From Microthrixaceae bacterium (GTDB lineage Bacteria; Actinomycetota; Acidimicrobiia; Acidimicrobiales; Poriferisodalaceae), in assembly GCA_011523825.1 (NCBI GenBank), contig WTFX01000029.1, forward strand, positions 157,920-221,919: a stretch of 64,000 nucleotides of DNA, in the 5' to 3' direction. The position numbers and the translations under genes are program-made. Of the stretch, positions 55,906 to 64,000 are shown one piece after another. The notes below the pieces were generated by a model, which was not told the origin of the DNA, searched no databases, and was given only the letters and a program-made list of their open reading frames with translations. Every line of letters starts with the position of its first letter. The first letter of the stretch is position 1.

Positions 55906-57138
55906 TCACACGACGTGGATGGGGTGTGGGAGGGGCTGGTTGAAGAGGTAGCCCTTCTCGTTGAACGGCACCTGGTCGGGCTGGGTGTTGCCGGCGACAT
56001 CGGTGGCCCGGGCCATGACGGTGTGCATCCCAGCGAGCGCTTCCCAGTCGAACTCGAAGCGCACCCATCCGAGCCGCGCCTGTGGTCCGATCAGCTCCGC
56101 TCGTTGCCATGATCGCCCCGAATCGGCGCTCCATTCGACCCCGGCGATCCGCCCTGCAGGCGAGTGCGCGTAGCCGCCGATGCGGTGGTTGCCGGCGTCG
56201 ATCTCGGCGGGCCAGGGCAGCGCCAGCGCACTCTTGATGCTCTGGGTGGTCACCACCTGTCCCAGGGCTTCGCCCTCAGGCGGGTAGTCGTCGCCGATCA
56301 AGACGTACGAGGTGGTGTTGTTGCGTGCCCACTGCTGCTCAGACGAGACCACGATGCGGCTCAGCCACTTGATGCTCGTGCTGCCCACCCAGCCGGGCAC
56401 GAGCGCACGCAGCGGGTATCCGTGATAGCGCGGCAGCGTCTCACCATTCATCTCGTGCACGAGCAGCGTGTCGGGATCCATGGCCGTCTCGGCCGGGATC
56501 ACCCGGCGGAAGCCAGCCTCGGGAGAATCGATGTCCATGCCGATCAACATCACGCTGACGGCGTCGTCGCTGATTCCCGCCGACCCCAGCACGTCACGAA
56601 GCGGCACGCCGGTCCATTCGGCATTGCCCACTGCTCCGGTTTTCCATTGGTCGCCCGTCGCGACCCTGCCGTTCACCAAGTCGAACATGGCCCGGTGATT
56701 GCCGGCGCACTCGAGGTAGGCCTCGAGCGTGCGGTACTCCATCGCCCTCACCTCGTCGTACGACAGCTCCAAGCGCTTCTCGACGCCATCGCCTTCGATG
56801 CTCAGCGACCAATCGTCGGCGTCCACGTCGATGCTGACGGAGTTGTTCCGGACGAAGAAGAACCGGTGGGGCGTGATCGCGCCGCTCATGTTCTCGAGGC
56901 GGGACTCAAGGCCCTTGGTGCCATGGACGATGAACGGCGCCTGGTCCTTGAACCAAGGCGATGCCGAAGGCTCAGGGACGGAGGACGGCAGATCGCCGGC
57001 CGGTACCCGTGTGCCAGCGCAGGCCGCCAGCACCGCGGAGGCGCCACCGGCCGAGAGCAGCCACAAGAAGCGGCGGCGGGTCATGCCGCGCTCGTGGGCC
57101 AGCTCCCAGAGTCCCCGCCGCGGGCCGGCTGCGCTCAC
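55906..57138 (-). CDS. Sulfite oxidase-family molybdopterin oxidoreductase, Tat lipoprotein
   Basis: A 410-residue molybdenum enzyme of the sulfite oxidase/YedY family. The N-terminus holds a Tat motif (TRRRFLWLL, 20-28) and a lipobox ending in C40 (VLAACAG), so it should be folded in the cytoplasm, exported by Tat and anchored outside. The Mo-binding Cys is C144 in LECAGNHR. DNA-wise it follows dapB after three bases, suggesting coupling. The C-terminal part has the Ig-like dimerisation fold of the family (GVEWSADSGRSWQRAEL). The electron acceptor and substrate are unknown; no heme domain is fused. Confidence 0.9.
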   Translation of the reverse strand: MSAAGPRRGLWELAHERGMTRRRFLWLLSAGGASAVLAACAGTRVPAGDLPSSVPEPSASPWFKDQAPFIVHGTKGLESRLENMSGAITPHRFFFVRNNSVSIDVDADDWSLSIEGDGVEKRLELSYDEVRAMEYRTLEAYLECAGNHRAMFDLVNGRVATGDQWKTGAVGNAEWTGVPLRDVLGSAGISDDAVSVMLIGMDIDSPEAGFRRVIPAETAMDPDTLLVHEMNGETLPRYHGYPLRALVPGWVGSTSIKWLSRIVVSSEQQWARNNTTSYVLIGDDYPPEGEALGQVVTTQSIKSALALPWPAEIDAGNHRIGGYAHSPAGRIAGVEWSADSGRSWQRAELIGPQARLGWVRFEFDWEALAGMHTVMARATDVAGNTQPDQVPFNEKGYLFNQPLPHPIHVV

Positions 57139-57141
57139 TGA

Positions 57142-57918
57142 CTAGAGCTGCAGGTAGGTATCGAGACCGATCGTGACACCGGGATAATCGGCAATCGCCT
57201 TGCAGGCGAGCAGCACGCCCGGCATGAACGACACCCGATCGAGGCTGTCGTGGCGGATGGTGAGCGTCTCTCCCGCTGTGCCAAGCAGCACCTGCTGGTG
57301 CGCAACGAGACCCCGCAGCCGGACGGAGTGAACGGGGATGCCGCCGGGACCTTTGCCGCCGCGGGCACCAGGCAGCACCTCGTCGCGCGTGGGATCCGGC
57401 CCCCAGTCATCTGAGGCCTCAGCCATCGCACGCACCGTCTGCATGGCAGTGCCAGAGGGTGCATCCACCTTGTTGTCGTGGTGGAGCTCGATGACCTCAG
57501 CAGTCGGGAAGAACGGAGCGGCAAGCTCGGCGAAGCGCATCATGAGCACCGCACCGATGGCGAAGTTCGGGGCGATGAGGCAGTTACTGGAGGTGAACGC
57601 AGCCCGGCACCGCTCGTAATCGTCGGGATCGAGGCCGCTGGTGCCGACAACGGCGTGCACGCCGTTCGCCGCGCACCATGCCAAGTTCTCGCGGGCTGCA
57701 GCAGCCACCGTGAAATCGACAGCCACGTCGACGGCAGCCGGGTCGATGTCGGCGACCGACGAGACGATGTCGATGCTGCCGGTTGCGTCGCGCTGGCCGC
57801 CTGCGCCCGGGTCGACGCCAGCCGCCAATTGCAGACCGCCGTCGCCGGCCACGGCCTCGCACACCGTGGCGCCCATCCGTCCGCCCGCGCCGAACACCAG
57901 AACTCTCACGATGGTCAC
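57142..57918 (-). CDS. dapB: 4-hydroxy-tetrahydrodipicolinate reductase DapB
   Basis: DapB reduces the DapA product with NAD(P)H in lysine and diaminopimelate synthesis. The 258-residue protein has the Rossmann loop VFGAGGRMGATV, VDFTVAAAA, and the substrate-binding HHDNKVDAPSGTA, with the catalytic His and Lys. GTG at 57918 is the start, with an in-frame GTG three codons later as alternative. It lies downstream of pnp on the minus strand, with 123 bases between them, and the sulfite oxidase-like gene follows. Confidence 0.95.
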   Translation of the reverse strand: MTIVRVLVFGAGGRMGATVCEAVAGDGGLQLAAGVDPGAGGQRDATGSIDIVSSVADIDPAAVDVAVDFTVAAAARENLAWCAANGVHAVVGTSGLDPDDYERCRAAFTSSNCLIAPNFAIGAVLMMRFAELAAPFFPTAEVIELHHDNKVDAPSGTAMQTVRAMAEASDDWGPDPTRDEVLPGARGGKGPGGIPVHSVRLRGLVAHQQVLLGTAGETLTIRHDSLDRVSFMPGVLLACKAIADYPGVTIGLDTYLQL

Positions 57919-58041
57919 GCTAGTGGCGCGCAGCGGCAGCGCCCGAAGGGCCCGAGCGGCCCGTATCGAATCGAAGTCGGGAACCCGTCCGGGGAAACCT
58001 GGATGTGCAGCCGAGCGGGTCGGCCTGCTGGGCCGCTTCGC

Positions 58042-60564
58042 TCAGCGGCGGCCGCGACGCCGGCCCGAACCCCGTCCGGACTGCTCGAGCTCGGGCCCGA
58101 GGTCGCCGTAGACATCTTTTGCGATCTGCTCGAAGTGCTCACCGAAGGAGACATCCTCACGGGCAGTGCCGCTCGGTGCCGATATGGCACCGCCTTCGTC
58201 ATCGCCATCTCCGGCGGCGGCCGGTGCCTCGGCACCACCACCCGCCGGCACCGCAGCGGTCACCGGCGTGCGGGATCGGCGGGTGCCGTTGTCGCTGCCG
58301 CCCCGGTCGCGGTCGCGGCCACGTCGAGGCGACGCGTCGTCTTCCGCACCGTCGGCATCGCCCTCGGAACCGCCGACCTGTGTCGGATCGGCCGGGGAGA
58401 GGCTGATCTTGCCGTTTGGATCGATCTCCTCGACGATCACGCTGACCACGTCGCCGAGCTCCAGCACTTCTTCGACCGAGTTCAGCCGCCGCCTGCCGCC
58501 CAGCTTGGAGATGTGCAGCAGCCCGTCGGTGCCGGGCAGCACGTTCACGAATGCACCGAACTTGGTGATGTTGACCACGCGGCCCTCGTAGGTGGCCCCG
58601 ACGTCGGGCGTCGGCGGGTTGACGATCAAACGGATCTGACGTTCGGCCTCGGCGACGACCTCGCGGTCGGTGGCGCCGATGCTCACCGTGCCGACGGTTC
58701 CGTCGTCGTCCACGTTGATGTCGGCACCGGTCTCCTCCTGGATGGAGTTGATGACCTTGCCCCGCGGGCCGATGACCTCGGCGATCTTGTCGATCGGAAT
58801 CTCGAAGCTGGTGATCTTGGGCGCTGTCTCGCCCACATCGGGCCTCGGCTCTGCAATCGCCGCACGCATGACCTCGAGGATCTGCAAGCGAGCCTGCCGG
58901 GCCTGCTGCAGCGCCTGGGCCAGCACCTCAGCGGGAATGCCCTCGATCTTCGTGTCGAGCTGCAAGGCGGTGATCGCATCTTCCGTGCCTGCCACCTTGA
59001 AGTCCATGTCGCCGAAGGCGTCCTCGGCACCCAGGATGTCGGTGAGCGTCACGTACTTGCCGTCGGCGTACACCAGGCCCATCGCCACACCCGCAACGTG
59101 ATCGGTGATCGGCACGCCGGCATCCATCAGCGACAGCGACGACGCGCACACCGAGCCCATCGACGTCGAGCCATTCGAGCTCAGCACGTCCGACACCAGC
59201 CGGATGGCGTACGGGAAGTCTTCCTTGGACGGGATGACCGGGAAGATCGCCCGCTCGGCGAGTGCGCCGTGGCCGATCTCGCGCCGCTTGGGTCCGCGCA
59301 TGAAGCCGGCCTCACCGGTGGAGAAGGGCGGAAAGTTGTAGTGGTGCATGAACCGGCGCCGGTCCTGGGGATTCAGGGTGTCGACGATCTGCTCCATCCG
59401 CGACATCGCCAGGGTGGTGACGTTCAGCACCTGGGTCTCGCCGCGCTGGAACAGGCCCGAGCCGTGAGCGGTGCGGCCGAGGTAGCCCGCAACCGACGAG
59501 AGCGGCCGGACTTCATCCGTCGCACGCCCATCAATGCGGAAGCCATCGGCCACGATGCGCTCGCGCACGATCTCCTTCGACAGCGACCTGACGGCCTCGC
59601 GGATCTGATCCTTCGCACCGTCGAGATCGGCGAACTCCGCAGCGACTTCGTCGATCACGGCGTTGCTGATCTCAGACTGTGCGGCCTCGCGCTCGGCCTT
59701 GTCGGCGATTGCCATCACCTCACGCATGCGATCGGCGGCAACCTCGCGCACACGGTCCAGCACCTCGTCGGAATAGTCCTTGCTGGACGTGTACTCCATC
59801 ACCGTGATCGGGCCGGATTGCTCCTCGACCAGCCGGCGCAGCGATTTCTGCAGCTCGATGATGTCGTCGATCCACTGCTTGGAGGCCTCGAGACCGCTCG
59901 CGAGGACGTCCTCGGTGACCTTCGGTGCGCCCTCGGCGTAGTACTCGAACGCCTTCTCGGTGCCGCCGGCCTCCACCATCATCACGGCAATGTCGCCGCT
60001 GTCGAGCTGGCGACCGGCCACGACCATCTCGAACGTGGCCGCGTCGGACTCTTCGTGGGTGGCGAAGGGAATCCACTCGCCGTCGGTGGAGTAGGCGATG
60101 CGCACACCGGCAATCGGGCACTCGAACGGGATGCCGCTCAGCCACAGGGCCGCCGACGCTCCGTTCAGCGCCACGAGGTCGTACGGATTCACGTGGTCCG
60201 CGCCCAAGATCGTGCCCACGATGTGGGTGTCGTGGCGGTAGTCGCCCGGGAAATTCGGCCGCAGCGGGCGGTCGATCAGCCGACACACCAGGATCGCATC
60301 GTCGGATGCGCGCCCCTCTCGCCGGAAGAACGAACCGGGTATCCGGCCCACGGCGTACATGCGCTCCTCGATGTCGACGGTGAGCGGGAAGAACGATGCG
60401 CCGTCGCGTGGGCGGCTCGACGCAGTTGCGGTGACGAGCACTTGCGTGTCGCCGATGCGGGACGTGACCGCCCCGTTGGCGAGGCCGGCAAGCACGCCGG
60501 TCTCGAAAGTGATGGTCTTGTCGGTGCCCGCGATGGGACCGGTGACCGAAATGGCTTCAGCCAT
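58042..60564 (-). CDS. pnp: Polyribonucleotide nucleotidyltransferase (PNPase)
   Basis: PNPase degrades RNA by phosphorolysis from the 3' end, usually as a trimer within RNA-decay assemblies. The 840-residue protein has two RNase PH domains (FFPLTVDIEER and GRATDEVRPLSSVAGYLGR starts), GSTSMGSVCASSLSLMDAGVP in the active-site half, a KH domain (KIAEVIGPRGKVINSIQ) and an S1 domain (YEGRVVNITKFGAFVNVLPGTDGLLHISKLG). About 120 residues after the S1 domain are low-complexity and rich in Gly, Asp, Arg and Ala, ending in an Arg/Gly tail that could bind RNA. It is 33 bases downstream of rpsO, the usual coupling. Confidence 0.97.
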   Translation of the reverse strand: MAEAISVTGPIAGTDKTITFETGVLAGLANGAVTSRIGDTQVLVTATASSRPRDGASFFPLTVDIEERMYAVGRIPGSFFRREGRASDDAILVCRLIDRPLRPNFPGDYRHDTHIVGTILGADHVNPYDLVALNGASAALWLSGIPFECPIAGVRIAYSTDGEWIPFATHEESDAATFEMVVAGRQLDSGDIAVMMVEAGGTEKAFEYYAEGAPKVTEDVLASGLEASKQWIDDIIELQKSLRRLVEEQSGPITVMEYTSSKDYSDEVLDRVREVAADRMREVMAIADKAEREAAQSEISNAVIDEVAAEFADLDGAKDQIREAVRSLSKEIVRERIVADGFRIDGRATDEVRPLSSVAGYLGRTAHGSGLFQRGETQVLNVTTLAMSRMEQIVDTLNPQDRRRFMHHYNFPPFSTGEAGFMRGPKRREIGHGALAERAIFPVIPSKEDFPYAIRLVSDVLSSNGSTSMGSVCASSLSLMDAGVPITDHVAGVAMGLVYADGKYVTLTDILGAEDAFGDMDFKVAGTEDAITALQLDTKIEGIPAEVLAQALQQARQARLQILEVMRAAIAEPRPDVGETAPKITSFEIPIDKIAEVIGPRGKVINSIQEETGADINVDDDGTVGTVSIGATDREVVAEAERQIRLIVNPPTPDVGATYEGRVVNITKFGAFVNVLPGTDGLLHISKLGGRRRLNSVEEVLELGDVVSVIVEEIDPNGKISLSPADPTQVGGSEGDADGAEDDASPRRGRDRDRGGSDNGTRRSRTPVTAAVPAGGGAEAPAAAGDGDDEGGAISAPSGTAREDVSFGEHFEQIAKDVYGDLGPELEQSGRGSGRRRGRR

Positions 60565-60597
60565 GTCTGCTCCTGTTGTGGGGGTGGGGATCGGTGG

Positions 60598-60870
60598 TCA
60601 GCGCCGAAGGCCGAGCTTTGCGATCAAAGCCCGGTACCGCTCGACGTCGTTGGCGTTCAGGTAGTCGAGCAACCTGCGCCTGCGTCCGACGAGCTTCAAC
60701 AGCCCTCGGCGGCTGTGGTGATCCTTGTGGTGGGTCTGGAGGTGTTCGGTGAGGTGGTCAATCCGGGCGCTCAACTGAGCGACCTGCACCTCGGGCGATC
60801 CGGTATCGGCCTCGGAATGGCGATGTTCGTCGATCACCGAGGCCGCTGGACTTGATCTCTTGGCACTCAT
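60598..60870 (-). CDS. rpsO: Small ribosomal subunit protein uS15
   Basis: S15 binds the central domain of 16S rRNA early in assembly of the small subunit. The 90-residue protein has the family sequence [20 protein letters not shown] followed by [20 protein letters not shown] and RRRRLLDYL. The ATG at 60870 gives normal length; the frame is open to 60936 but extra residues are not S15-like. It precedes pnp, as in most bacteria. Two tandem 19-base repeats lie 52-89 bases upstream, in the likely promoter or leader region. Confidence 0.97.
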   Translation of the reverse strand: MSAKRSSPAASVIDEHRHSEADTGSPEVQVAQLSARIDHLTEHLQTHHKDHHSRRGLLKLVGRRRRLLDYLNANDVERYRALIAKLGLRR

Positions 60871-60921
60871 GCCGTTGCTGTTCCCTGTAGTTGTGGCGCC
60901 CAGCGACTGGTGCACTGTCAC

Positions 60922-60959
60922 TTGCTGCGAATACACAGCCTTGCTGCGAGTACACAGCC
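60922..60959 (-). repeat. Two tandem 19-base repeats upstream of rpsO
   Basis: The copies at 60922-60940 and 60941-60959 differ at one base (A or G at the tenth position). On the minus strand each contains TGTGTATT or TGTGTACT, which loosely resembles an extended -10 region. They lie 52-89 bases before the rpsO start in the 177-base gap to ribF. A duplicated promoter or protein-binding site is possible. Confidence 0.6.
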
Positions 60960-61047
60960 GGTGACTGCGAAGCCTGCTGCGGCGGCCCGGCTGGGCGTCC
61001 CAGCCGTGCTGTTCTGTCTCTTCTCAGCCGTGCAGGCTACCAGCGAG

Positions 61048-61992
61048 TCACGTGTGCAGGCATTTCGCAGCGTCTTCGATGTCTCGGCGAAGCTGAGCCT
61101 TCAGTTCGTCGATGCCGTCGAAGCGGCGCTCGGGCCGCAGCCTGCGGACGAAGCGGACCTTGGCGGTCTCGTCGTAGAGATCTCCGCGGAAGCCGATCAG
61201 GTGCGCTTCGATGAGCGAGCGCTCGGCGAACTCGTAGAACGTCGGGCGGCGGCCGATGTTGACAGCCGCCGGGTATTGGGCACCATCGGGGCGCACATAC
61301 CACGCGGCATAGACACCGTCGGCAGGGATCTGCAGGTCAGGAGTGGTGGGCAGGTTGGCAGTGGGCACACCGATCTGGCGGCCGCGGCGGTCGCCGAGCG
61401 TGACGACGCCACGGACTTCGAACGGTCGCCCGAGCAGCCGGTGAGCCCGCTCCACATCGCCCGCGGCAAGTGCTTCACGGATCGATGTTGACGAGATCAC
61501 GTCGCCGTCGCCGGTCATCTGCTTCACCAGCGGGAGCCCGACCACTTGGTAGCCGTACTCGGCGCCGACCTGGCGAAGCGTCTCGATATTGCCCCGGCGT
61601 CCCTTGCCGAAATGAAAGTCGGCGCCGACCACGATCGCCCGTGCGGTCAGGCATCTCACGAGTATCTCGTGCGCGAACTGCTCGGCAGGCACCGCCGCCT
61701 GGGCCTCGTCGAAGGTGACCACCAGCGTGAAGTCAACGCCGGTCTCGGCCAGCAGCTCGAGTTTGTGGTCGAGGTCGCACAGCAGCAGCGGGGCCGATTC
61801 CGGCCGCACCACGGTGGCGGGATGACGGTCGAAGGTCACGACGGCGGTCGCGCATCCCCGCTCCGCTGCGAGGCGATGCATCTCCGAGATCACGGTCCGG
61901 TGCCCGCGGTGGACGCCGTCGTACTCCCCCACGGTCACGACGCTGCCGTGCTCGAGCACCGGGCACCAATCCAAGTCGCGGATGACCTCCAT
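61048..61992 (-). CDS. ribF: Bifunctional riboflavin kinase/FAD synthetase RibF
   Basis: RibF phosphorylates riboflavin to FMN and adenylates FMN to FAD. The 314-residue protein has the nucleotidyltransferase motifs GEYDGVHRGHRTVI (near 22-35) and ISSTSIREAL. The C-terminal kinase domain has GVPTANLPTTPD, the ATP/flavin-binding PTAN motif, and NIGRRPTFYE. Length is normal. It lies between rpsO and truB, with 38 bases to the truB stop, which is a common actinobacterial arrangement. Confidence 0.95.
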   Translation of the reverse strand: MEVIRDLDWCPVLEHGSVVTVGEYDGVHRGHRTVISEMHRLAAERGCATAVVTFDRHPATVVRPESAPLLLCDLDHKLELLAETGVDFTLVVTFDEAQAAVPAEQFAHEILVRCLTARAIVVGADFHFGKGRRGNIETLRQVGAEYGYQVVGLPLVKQMTGDGDVISSTSIREALAAGDVERAHRLLGRPFEVRGVVTLGDRRGRQIGVPTANLPTTPDLQIPADGVYAAWYVRPDGAQYPAAVNIGRRPTFYEFAERSLIEAHLIGFRGDLYDETAKVRFVRRLRPERRFDGIDELKAQLRRDIEDAAKCLHT

Positions 61993-62030
61993 GCGCGCAA
62001 CGCTACTCAGAGGCCGGGCTGGCGGGCTCG

Positions 62031-62894
62031 CTACACGGGCAAGACCGTCGCCCGCAGGCGATCTTCCGAACGCTCATGCACCGCGACGAGCCGACCCTCG
62101 GGGTCGAAGAGTGCCCACGGGCCGGGGCCGTCGTAGCGATGAGCGGCCAGGTGAACGCCTTGGCGGGTGTTGGCGGCGTCACTGTCGGACAAGCGGATCT
62201 GGCGCAGGTCACGTACCAGCTCGCCGGGCGGTCGCAGCGCTGCCTGCTCGGGGGATTCGGCCTCAGCCAGCGAGAACGAGCCGCTGCGCGTCCGCCGGAG
62301 CGCTCGGATGTGAGCACCACCGCCCAACGCACTCCCCAGGTCGGCGCCGAGCGTCCGGACGTAGGTGCCGGCGGAACAGTCGACCGAGGCCCGGTACACC
62401 CGCGGATCACCGGTGGACTCCACCTCGAATCGGTGGACCTCGACCTCGCGCGGCACGCGTTCTGCGGCTTCACCGGACCGAGCGATCTCGTGCAGGCGGC
62501 GACCGCCGATGCGAACGGCGGACACCATCGGCGGCAGCTGGGAGATCGAGCCGACGAAGCCTGCAGCCGCGTCCGCAACCTCCGTCGGATCGAGGTCCAT
62601 GCGCCAGGTCGCGACGGTCTCGCCAGCAGCATCGAGCGTGCTGGTCTCGATCCCGAACACGATCTCGCACTCATAGCTCTTGCGGCCTGCGGTGGCGAAT
62701 CGCAGCAGGCGCGTTGCGCTGCCGATGCCGACCACCAGGACGCCCGTTGCGGACGGATCGAGCGTGCCGGCGTGGCCGATGCGCCGCTCGCCGAATCGGC
62801 GACGCAGCAGGGCTACCACGTCGTGCGAGGTGGGCCCGTGCGGCTTGTCGACGATGACGCTGCCATGAACGGTGGCCGGACGGCGTCGCGCCAT
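62031..62894 (-). CDS. truB: tRNA pseudouridine(55) synthase TruB
   Basis: TruB makes pseudouridine 55 in the T loop of tRNAs. The 287-residue protein has the family start IVDKPHGPTSHDVV, the catalytic D46 in GHAGTLDPSATGVL, and the substrate-binding CSAGTYVRTLGADLG later on. The ATG lies five bases from the rbfA stop. Order rbfA-truB-ribF on the minus strand is conserved in bacteria. Confidence 0.95.
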   Translation of the reverse strand: MARRRPATVHGSVIVDKPHGPTSHDVVALLRRRFGERRIGHAGTLDPSATGVLVVGIGSATRLLRFATAGRKSYECEIVFGIETSTLDAAGETVATWRMDLDPTEVADAAAGFVGSISQLPPMVSAVRIGGRRLHEIARSGEAAERVPREVEVHRFEVESTGDPRVYRASVDCSAGTYVRTLGADLGSALGGGAHIRALRRTRSGSFSLAEAESPEQAALRPPGELVRDLRQIRLSDSDAANTRQGVHLAAHRYDGPGPWALFDPEGRLVAVHERSEDRLRATVLPV

Positions 62895-62899
62895 GCCGT

Positions 62900-63361
62900 T
62901 CAGGACTCCTCGTGCCGCTTGCTGCTGACGTTCGAAGAAGACGGGTCTGAGCCGGTCGGACCTGGCGGCGGTGGCTCCTGCTGCAGGTCGGAGAGGCCCG
63001 CCAGCAGGTCTTCGATCCGCTCGGCAGCAACGGCGCCCCGGTCGCGGCGAAAGCGAAGCGTGGGGGTGCGTCTCAGGCTGGTGCTCGCACCCACGGCCCG
63101 CTGTAGGCGGTGATGATGCTCTTCGAACGCCGCAGCTGCCCTGTCCGCGGCGTCGTCGTCGCGCACGTCGTAGTGCACCACGGCGACGCTCAGCTCGCGA
63201 TCGACATCCACGCCGGAAATCACGATGCCCTCGAACGACTCGTCGAGCCGCTCCATCTCCGATGCCACAATGCCGCGCACGAGCTGGGCAACTCGATCAG
63301 TCCGCTCGTATCCGTGCACGGTCGGCATTGTGCGCCGCCGGCGGCGGGGGCGACGTGCCAT
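62900..63361 (-). CDS. rbfA: Ribosome-binding factor A
   Basis: RbfA helps mature the small ribosomal subunit, binding near the 5' end of 16S rRNA. The 153-residue protein contains RVAQLVRGIVASEMERL and the KH-like core VISGVDVDRELSVAVVHYDV, with LRRTPTLRFRRD near the end. The Arg-rich N-terminus ([11 protein letters not shown]) and the acidic, Ser-rich C-terminus extend a little beyond the usual. It sits 15 bases downstream of infB. Confidence 0.92.
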   Translation of the reverse strand: MARRPRRRRRTMPTVHGYERTDRVAQLVRGIVASEMERLDESFEGIVISGVDVDRELSVAVVHYDVRDDDAADRAAAAFEEHHHRLQRAVGASTSLRRTPTLRFRRDRGAVAAERIEDLLAGLSDLQQEPPPPGPTGSDPSSSNVSSKRHEES

Positions 63362-63376
63362 CGGGCGGCGGCTCCG

Positions 63377-64000
63377 TCAGGCGACGCGGGCGATCTCGCG
63401 CTCGGTGTACGTCTCGATCACATCGCCCTCTTTCAGATCAGAGAAGTCAGAGAGACCGATACCGCACTCCATGCCCGCGGACACCTCAGCGACGTCGTCC
63501 TGGAAATGCCGCAGCGAGGAGATCGAGCCCTTCCAGATGATCGTGCCGTCACGCAGGAACCTGACTTTGGCGCCGCTGCGCACGTTGCCGTGCTCCACGA
63601 CGCAGCCGGCCACAGGTCCAACACCCGAGATGCGAAAGACCTGACGCACCTGCGCCTCGCCCACCACGATCTCCTCGAATTCCGGCTCGAGCAAGCCGAC
63701 CATGGCGTTCTGCACATCGGAGATGAGGTCGTAGATGATCTCGTAGAGGCGCACTTCCACATCTTCGGTCTCGGCCGTCTGGCGCGCATTGCGGTCGGGA
63801 CGCACGTTGAAGCCGATAATCGTGGCTTCCGATGCAGCTGCGAGCTGCACGTCATTCTCATTGATGCCGCCGACGCCGCGGCTCACAAAGGAGAGCTTGA
63901 CGTCCTCGCGCTCGAGCTTGCGCAGGCTGTCCGTGACGGCCTCGAGCGATCCGTGGACATCTGCCTTGAGCACCAGGTTGAGGGTGGCCGTCTCGCCGGC
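63377..64000 (-). CDS. infB: Translation initiation factor IF-2 (C-terminal part)
   Basis: The gene is cut by the right edge of the window; only its 3' part is visible, in a frame open to base 64000. The encoded region begins AGETATLNLVLKADVHGSLEAV, the start of the IF-2 domain 3, and continues with VGGINENDVQLAAASEATIIGFNVRPD. It then enters the C-terminal barrels, VGEAQVRQVFRISGVGPVAG and GDVIETY. The GTPase domain is outside the window. IF-2 brings initiator tRNA to the ribosome. It heads the infB-rbfA-truB-ribF-rpsO-pnp run. Confidence 0.95.
   Translation of the reverse strand, partial: AGETATLNLVLKADVHGSLEAVTDSLRKLEREDVKLSFVSRGVGGINENDVQLAAASEATIIGFNVRPDRNARQTAETEDVEVRLYEIIYDLISDVQNAMVGLLEPEFEEIVVGEAQVRQVFRISGVGPVAGCVVEHGNVRSGAKVRFLRDGTIIWKGSISSLRHFQDDVAEVSAGMECGIGLSDFSDLKEGDVIETYTEREIARVA

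Noticed and set aside
57919..58041. Hairpin in the pnp-dapB gap
   Set aside because: A four-base stem on a TTC loop is present, too short to separate from chance in GC-rich DNA.
57478..60855. Very long open frame on the plus strand across dapB, pnp and rpsO
   Set aside because: It is antisense to three certain housekeeping genes, spans their gaps and shows no domain. Long antisense frames are expected in high-GC DNA.

Overview
The window is a high-GC, densely coded bacterial chromosome segment with 54 genes I can support, two of them cut by the window edges. Gene content points to an actinobacterium, most likely of the class Acidimicrobiia. The housekeeping order infB-rbfA-truB-ribF-rpsO-pnp-dapB, dapA-RNase J, ftsK-pgsA-cinA-recA-miaB-miaA is the familiar actinobacterial arrangement. 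There are three LLM-type (probably F420-dependent) oxidoreductases, two CaiB-type CoA transferases, a P450, a PhyH dioxygenase and several SDRs, a mix common in uncultured Acidimicrobiia. The taxonomic placement is inference. No rRNA, tRNA, CRISPR array, insertion sequence or integrase was recognised. No gene-free stretch exceeds 300 bases; the longest are 26229-26432, 60871-61047 and 6219-6409.

Layout. 1-662: 3' end of an aminotransferase of lysine/diaminopimelate synthesis. 704-6218 (minus): miaA, miaB, a Baeyer-Villiger-type monooxygenase and recA, with a LexA-type SOS box upstream of recA. 6410-9896 (plus): crotonase, MFS carrier and CoA transferase. 9939-13968 (minus): two LLM oxidoreductases, cinA and pgsA. 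14044-17778 (plus): class IV aminotransferase and an unusual exonuclease/family A polymerase. 17843-26228: MFS carrier, SDR, hydrolase, SMP-30 protein, Nudix enzyme, acyl-CoA dehydrogenase, CoA transferase and class III aminotransferase. 26433-28812: a secreted FN3 protein of unknown function and an orphan DNA methyltransferase. 28865-34730: a third LLM enzyme, a DUF6159-like membrane protein, a DMT exporter, an SDR-PhyH pair and a second SMP-30 protein. 34852-45221: LacI regulator and a seven-gene minus-strand inositol uptake and catabolism operon. 45328-47635: divergent MBL hydrolase and P450. 47663-64000: ftsK, a DedA-like protein, acyl-CoA ligase, a small hypothetical gene, dapA-RNase J, a sulfite oxidase-like lipoprotein, dapB, pnp, rpsO, ribF, truB, rbfA and the 3' part of infB.

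How it works together. The inositol operon imports a cyclitol through a lipoprotein, permease and ATPase, oxidises it (IolG), dehydrates it (IolE) and opens the ring (IolD). IolB, IolC, IolJ and IolA are not in the window. The core genes look like an ancestral cluster opened at several points by blocks of catabolic genes. The most unusual proteins are the 848-residue polymerase, with about 180 extra residues in its polymerase domain, and the 764-residue RbsC-like permease, split by about 400 extra mostly hydrophobic residues. A second, mostly synonymous copy of the last ten codons of the acyl-CoA dehydrogenase gene lies immediately after its stop codon.
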